Assembly: GCA_011109175.1 (NCBI GenBank)
Contig: RDEW01000079.1
Coordinates: forward strand, 34,986 to 77,445
DNA from: Dicyema japonicum
Lineage: Eukaryota > Dicyemida > Rhombozoa > Dicyemidae
DNA: 42,460 bases
Direction: 5' to 3'
In this document: positions 38,746-42,460 of the stretch, in pieces
Layout: every line of letters begins with the position of its first letter
Position numbering within the stretch: position 1 is the stretch's first letter
Translations under genes and position numbers: made by a program
Notes under the pieces: model-generated
Told to the model about the DNA's origin: nothing
The model's input: the letters and a program-made list of their open reading frames with translations, nothing else
Databases searched by the model: none

Positions 38746-40018
38746 TAGTGATGCACCGATAACCATTTTTGGATTTTGCCGATTACCGATTATCGGCCAA
38801 TTTCACCGATACCGATACCGATTAATCGGCCATTATATTATACATAAAAATATTTATATGTAATTTATTTTATTAAAAATGTAATTAAATATTTTGTTTA
38901 ACATGTCGAGCGTTGTATGGAAATTTTTTGATGTCTCAGACGATAATTCGTTTTTTTGCGTATGTAAATTATGCGATATTTTAATATCAAGAGGAGGACG
39001 AACGCGAAAGACATTTACAACATCTAATATGATAAATCATCTTAGGGTTTATCATAGTGAACAATTAGCTGAAGAAGAAATTGTGTTACAGAAAAAACGA
39101 CCTTTTTGCCAAATTGAAGCAGTTAACACTTACTCAAGTTATAGAAAAGAAAAATATGTGGAATATTGACGATCATAAATCAAAAATAATTCATAAATTA
39201 ATTGGAGAAATGATTGCAGTTAATTTATTACCATATTCATTTGTTGGTGATATTGGTTTCATTCGATTACTAAATCATATTATTCCAAATTATTGTATTC
39301 CCTCCAGAAAATATTTTTCGGAAAATATTATTCCTGAAATTTTCAAAAATGTTAAAGCAACGATTACAAATGATATCGATTCTATCAAATTTTTGTCCCT
39401 GACAATTGATATTTGGACGGCTACCACAGCAAATAAACCTTTTCTTTGTATAACCGGACATTGGTTAACAGATTTATTTGCACAACAAAGAGTTTTGTTA
39501 CGAGTTATTCCCTTGGAAGGTTCTCATACATCTTCTAAGATTTGTGACGAGATAACTAATGTATTAGATGAATATAATCTGAAAAAAGAAATCATTTTTT
39601 TAATTTTAAGAGATTCTGCCCCAAACATGATTGCTGGTGTAATATATTTACGTGGTGGAAGAACTTTACGAATATATTTCCCCGCTTAAGTAAAATGGCG
39701 TTGAAATATTTAACAGCTCCTGCTTCGTCTGTAGAAAGCGAAAGAGTTTTCAGCACTGGAGGAAATATATATCAACCGAAAAGAAATAGACTTTTGCCAG
39801 AGAATGGAGAAATGATGTACCTTCAATATAATTTAAAAACATTAGACTTTAATTATTGATTCTTTTAAAAAAATTTTGTTTTTTTAACGTTTTGTTGTAT
39901 ACAATTGTATTTCGGAAAATAATTACATTACCGATTAATCGGCAGATTTTGCCGATAATCGGCAAAGTGGCCGATATGCCGATTACCGATTATCGGCCGA
40001 TTAATCGGTGCACCTCTA
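38746..40018 (+). mobile_element. hAT transposon nested in Tigger 3
   Basis: The ends are TAGTGATGCACCGATAACC (38746) and TTAATCGGTGCACCTCTA (ending 40018), an imperfect inverted repeat with the TAGxGxTGCACCGAT signature of a known hAT group. Sub-terminal DNA on both sides is packed with CCGATTA/TAATCGG motifs. The flanks GTTCCAAC (38738-38745) and GTTCAAAC (40019-40026) are an 8-bp duplication with one mismatch. Excision with one duplication copy restores the Tigger reading TWFE-HIELRGG. Confidence 0.9.
38894..39859 (+). pseudogene. hAT transposase (BED type) with internal deletion
   Basis: The frame begins near 38894-38903 with MSSVVWKFFDVSDDNSFFCV, a BED zinc finger with CxxC (VCKLC) and HLRVYH. 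After one slip come IGEMIAVNLLPYSFVGDIGF, LTIDIWTATTANKPFLCITG and LRDSAPNMIAGV. It then jumps directly to FPRLSKMALKYLTAPASSVE with SERVFSTGGNIY, the dimerisation block, ending in a stop at 39857-39859. The middle (helical insertion domain and third catalytic residue) is deleted, so this is a non-autonomous derivative of a ZBED4/6-like hAT. Confidence 0.8.
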
Positions 40019-40462
40019 GTTCAAACCATGTCATAATTTTTGTATCAATAGTTGAATATATTAGATTGAATAGGCGTTTTTTGCATGAGAAAAGAAGATC
40101 ACTATCAAGTATTTGTTGTTTCTCAAGCATTGATTGATCTTCGTAATTTTTTTTTCTTAGAATTGAAGAAAAAAATGCGGCGATATGTTCCATAGTCATA
40201 TGTTTGTTATCATCGATGTAGGCTATTATGCGTCTTTTTTCATTAAACGTCAGTCTAGTACACTTGCGCATGTTAGATAAAGCGTGGTTAAAATTATTTT
40301 ATATTAAAAGTTAGTTTAACCAAAAAAAATTTTTTTTAATAATGAAAAATAGTGGCGAGATTTAGAATTTGGCGAGCAATAGAGGTTTCTTTAGAAATTT
40401 TCGATTTTTTTGAAAAAATACGGCGACCAATAGAGGTGGCGACCAATAGAGGTTTGACTGTA

Positions 40463-40710
40463 CATTGTCGCATCCAATATTCAATCTATAAAAATAGTTC
40501 ACCCACTTTTTTAATAGAATATGACGCGCCCTTTTTTTCGGTACAACATAAAAAATATTGGCTTAGAAAAAAAACATAAAAAATTAAAAAGTCTGAAAAG
40601 AATAAAACGAGCTCGATTTGTGAGCATTGCGTGAGAACGGTTAGATCCCGGCTAAATGCTAGCTTGCGCGTTGCCGCGCGTGATTGTAAGCGATCCTCTG
40701 TCTTAGCCAA
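40463..40710 (-). pseudogene. hAT transposase (GTF2IRD2 type), upstream part
   Basis: The minus-strand reading EKKGASYSIKKVGELFL and then ILDATMYLFISL leads across the Tigger insertion into VTKRVEEMSFDL at 37280. ASYxxSxxIA...F is the usual segment between the finger region and the catalytic core in this family. A stop (FL*I) and lost sequence separate it from a convincing N-terminus. The 72-codon plus-strand frame at 40631-40849 lies largely over its GC-rich upstream part and is not supported. Confidence 0.5.
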
Positions 40711-40859
40711 AAGGATTCGCGAGCATCCATTTTTTCCGAGCGATAAGGAGGCGACAGGAATTTCGATGTTTGCGAGTCGAAAGGCTCCGGAGGTCTCGAA
40801 AGCCAGACGTGCCCTTGTTTTAAGAACTCTTTTTTGGGCAAAGTATTAGTTATCGTAGA

Positions 40860-42161
40860 TAAACTGATCACAGTTTATAAATCTTTTACTAACTTGCTTT
40901 TAATAATTTTCGGATAAGTTGCCACAGTCCATTTTATCTATGAGACTATTATATTTCTTGCTGAACTTTTAGGAATATTGAGACGTTTGGAAATTTGATT
41001 GTAACTTTTTTTTTGGTGGCCTCGCAGACCACCTGATTTATTTCAAAAGAATAATCCTTCTGATCTCCCATAAAATAATGTTAAAACGGCTATTTTTAAT
41101 ATTAATAATCCGTTCTTAAGTGATAATAAACCGATAATAAACCTTTTGTGGACAAATCATAAAAGAAATAAATAGACTATAGTCATAAAGAGTACCAACA
41201 CTTTGCCCATTAAATCCCATTAAATAACACCATCGATTGTCACGTGCACGTTGATGCACGTTGACGTTGATTTCTTGGTGGGTGCTATTTTATTTCTGTT
41301 TTTCTGATCCTACACAACCTCTCTTGTCCAATGTTGCGAAGTAGGCATCCGAACGCTGTTCTTCTTCTCCCCTCCGAACATATAGCGCAAGGACCAAATG
41401 CCGAACGGAGCTTCACTAAGCAAGACGGGTCTCCGTGTCTAGGGTCGGTTAAAAATTAGTCTAAAAATCTTAACATTTTTTTCTGTTTTCTTGTTATTAT
41501 TAATTTAATACACTAATGAATTAAAAATGGTCATTTCTTAACCAATAGTTAACATTTAGAGATGTACAATTATTTTCTAGATCCTGAAACTCTCTAATTT
41601 TATGAAAAAATAATAAAGGTAAAAATACTTTATATTTTATGGTTAAACGTGAAAAATATAAAAATTTATTAAGTGGTGCCAGCCCACCGTATATATCAGA
41701 TTGATGCAAAGGTAATGGCCGATTTTAAAATTGGCTAATAATCTCTTGACTTTGTTTAATTCACAAAATTATGTCTACAAATCTTCAGAATAAATGCATT
41801 GAAATATTTATGAAGCTCGTATAGAAGAATATTCATTAAATCTCCCATGAATATTCATTAAATCATCTTTAGTTATCATATAAACACAAAACTAATCATC
41901 TATATATATAAAATAGAAACACTATTTAGTTTATTTATATTTATATATATTTGTATGTATAAAAATTGTTGTTGTAGTGTTGTGATTGTCCGTTTCTATC
42001 GATAAGAAGAACTCAAATCTAATGGGCCTTCTTGCAGAATCAAATAATAAAAACAGTATAGTTGATCCAGGAATACTGTCTCTGTAACTGGATAACGTCA
42101 CAAAAACTAGCCTACATTTGGAAGTCTTCGTGCTCCAACTAACTTTCACTTCATCTCTGGC
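40860..42161. other. Mostly featureless AT-rich spacer
   Basis: No protein family, tRNA or transposon end is recognised. A small GC-rich patch near 41225-41270 carries GCACGTTGATGCACGTTGACG, three overlapping ACGTTGA/GCACGTTG repeats. A second GC-rich patch at about 41330-41450 has no clear coding frame. Confidence 0.4.
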
Positions 42162-42460
42162 ATGATTAAAAATGTCAATTGTTCCTCCGAGAATGAATGG
42201 GTGTCACAGATTGTTTATTTCACAAAACAAAAACTGCGGACAATACCTAGAGGTGGTTGGAGTTTCATCCTCGAAAAGTTCAACACAACATTCTTGAAGA
42301 GTACGAATCTAAGCAGACTGAAAAATATGGTCATACTCAAACCAATAGATGACAACATTCATGAAGGAGGTAAAAACAAGCAAAGCCCCATAAGAAAGCA
42401 TGTAGAAATCTCCAATTTCGGAAAGTGTTTAAAAGAACTTAATTTCCAAATTAGCGAAAT
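42162..42460 (+). CDS. Open frame running off the right edge
   Basis: From ATG 42162 a frame stays open for 99 codons to the end of the window. It begins MIKNVNCSSENEWVSQIVYF and contains RGGWSFILEKFNTTF and LKNMVILKPIDDNIHEGG. The composition (balanced charge, regular aromatic residues) is unlike the AT-rich chance frames nearby. An upstream in-frame stop (TAG near 42107) is preceded by a GT and could be a splice acceptor of a 27-nt intron, but the phase does not fit cleanly. I do not recognise the protein. Confidence 0.35.
   Translation, partial: MIKNVNCSSENEWVSQIVYFTKQKLRTIPRGGWSFILEKFNTTFLKSTNLSRLKNMVILKPIDDNIHEGGKNKQSPIRKHVEISNFGKCLKELNFQISE

Larger units (their letters stand above)
37990..40271 (-). 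pseudogene. Tigger/pogo-like transposase 3, one mini-intron, split by hAT
   Basis: From ATG 40271: MRKCTRLTFNEKRRIIAYID, KIMTWFE, then (beyond the hAT insert, at 38745) HIELRGGFLDDNSSLKAKKV, FKASNNWLSKFKKRD, EKIYNADETGTFYKN (first Asp), a 25-nt GT...AG intron at 38370-38394, FSLLLCTNMTGTDKKIPLII, HSKRAWMTSKIFNKW, ILLVVDQCLSHK (second Asp) and ILQPMDQKIIR (third Asp). Removing the intron produces KMLKNR-FSLLLCTNMTG, the same spacing as in element 2. Frame slips occur before KLHEYG and around SVCQK, and later coding sequence toward 37500 is eroded. Confidence 0.8.
37304..40460 (-). mobile_element. Tigger/pogo transposon 3, itself interrupted
   Basis: Ends: CGGTCAAACCTCTA at 37304 and TAGAGGTTTGACTG ending at 40460, flanked by TA (37302-37303 and 40461-40462). 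Near the right end the motif GGCGACCAATAGAGG is tandemly doubled. Removing the element reconnects the hAT gene on either side in frame (LDATMYLFISLSSRSVTKRV). A hAT element at 38746-40018 lies inside it. Without that insert the Tigger would be about 1.88 kb, close to element 2. Confidence 0.9.

Noticed and set aside
40631-40849. 72-codon plus-strand open frame rich in Arg/Ser
   Set aside because: It lies largely over the upstream part of the minus-strand hAT gene, has no recognisable domain, and its composition follows from local GC content.
1-42460. CRISPR arrays, bacterial operons, rRNA genes
   Set aside because: No regularly spaced identical repeats with unique spacers, no Shine-Dalgarno-led gene strings and no rRNA signature sequences were seen; the gene content is eukaryotic.

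Overview
This is a eukaryotic, almost certainly metazoan, repeat-dominated contig. It has no bacterial-style operons and no rRNA or complete tRNA gene. Nearly every recognisable protein is a transposable-element (TE) product or a broken piece of a host gene. The most telling host-type feature is intron size. Where broken frames of conserved proteins (a kinesin-6 motor, mitochondrial Hsp70, a Scribble-like LRR protein) are compared with the families, frame and residue spacing are usually restored by removing GT...AG segments of only 23-30 nt. Introns that short, in a genome with a KIF23-type kinesin, point to a dicyemid mesozoan as my best guess. That is inference; another short-intron animal is possible.

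Layout. 1-3.6 kb: a mosaic of kinesin, mtHsp70 and two kinds of non-LTR reverse transcriptase (RT) scraps. 4.2-7.3 kb: a decayed Tigger/pogo transposase, two ends of Ginger-like DNA transposons, a hAT fragment and a minisatellite. 8.4-9.6 kb: a longer kinesin-6 copy with six candidate mini-introns. 9.6-11.7 kb: pieces of an APE-type LINE with a degenerate 2A-like peptide, a Merlin-like fragment, the tail of an RLE-type retrotransposon and a collapsed hAT. 11.9-13.4 kb: an unrecognised two-exon gene convergent with a second mtHsp70 fragment. 13.4-15.2 kb: LINE and Ginger-like integrase pieces on the minus strand.

15.3-31.4 kb is a large direct duplication: copy A from 15312, copy B from 24209 to an ambiguous base (N) at 31449. 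Each copy carries an LRR gene fragment (minus), a Ginger-like transposase and an RLE retrotransposon with an N-terminal PHD finger. In both copies the RT is split, at the same site, by another Ginger-like element, which is complete only in copy A (20810-22616, 5-bp target duplication). Copy B also carries a private 1.2-kb retrotransposon fragment whose empty site survives in copy A.

31.9-40.7 kb is a TE stack with clean boundaries: a hAT with an 8-bp target duplication, a Ginger-like right end, a nearly full-length Tigger (34525-36323), and a three-level nest in which a hAT (38746-40018) sits in a Tigger (37304-40460) that sits in an older hAT gene. 40.9-42.1 kb is mostly featureless, and an open frame runs off the right edge.

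Two general signals stand out. Five Ginger-like ends, from different families, each carry a tandem pair of a family-specific 17-18-bp box directly inside TGTSAC. Tigger transposases carry introns of the same 23-29-nt size as the host-type genes, suggesting that TEs here are adapted to a short-intron spliceosome.
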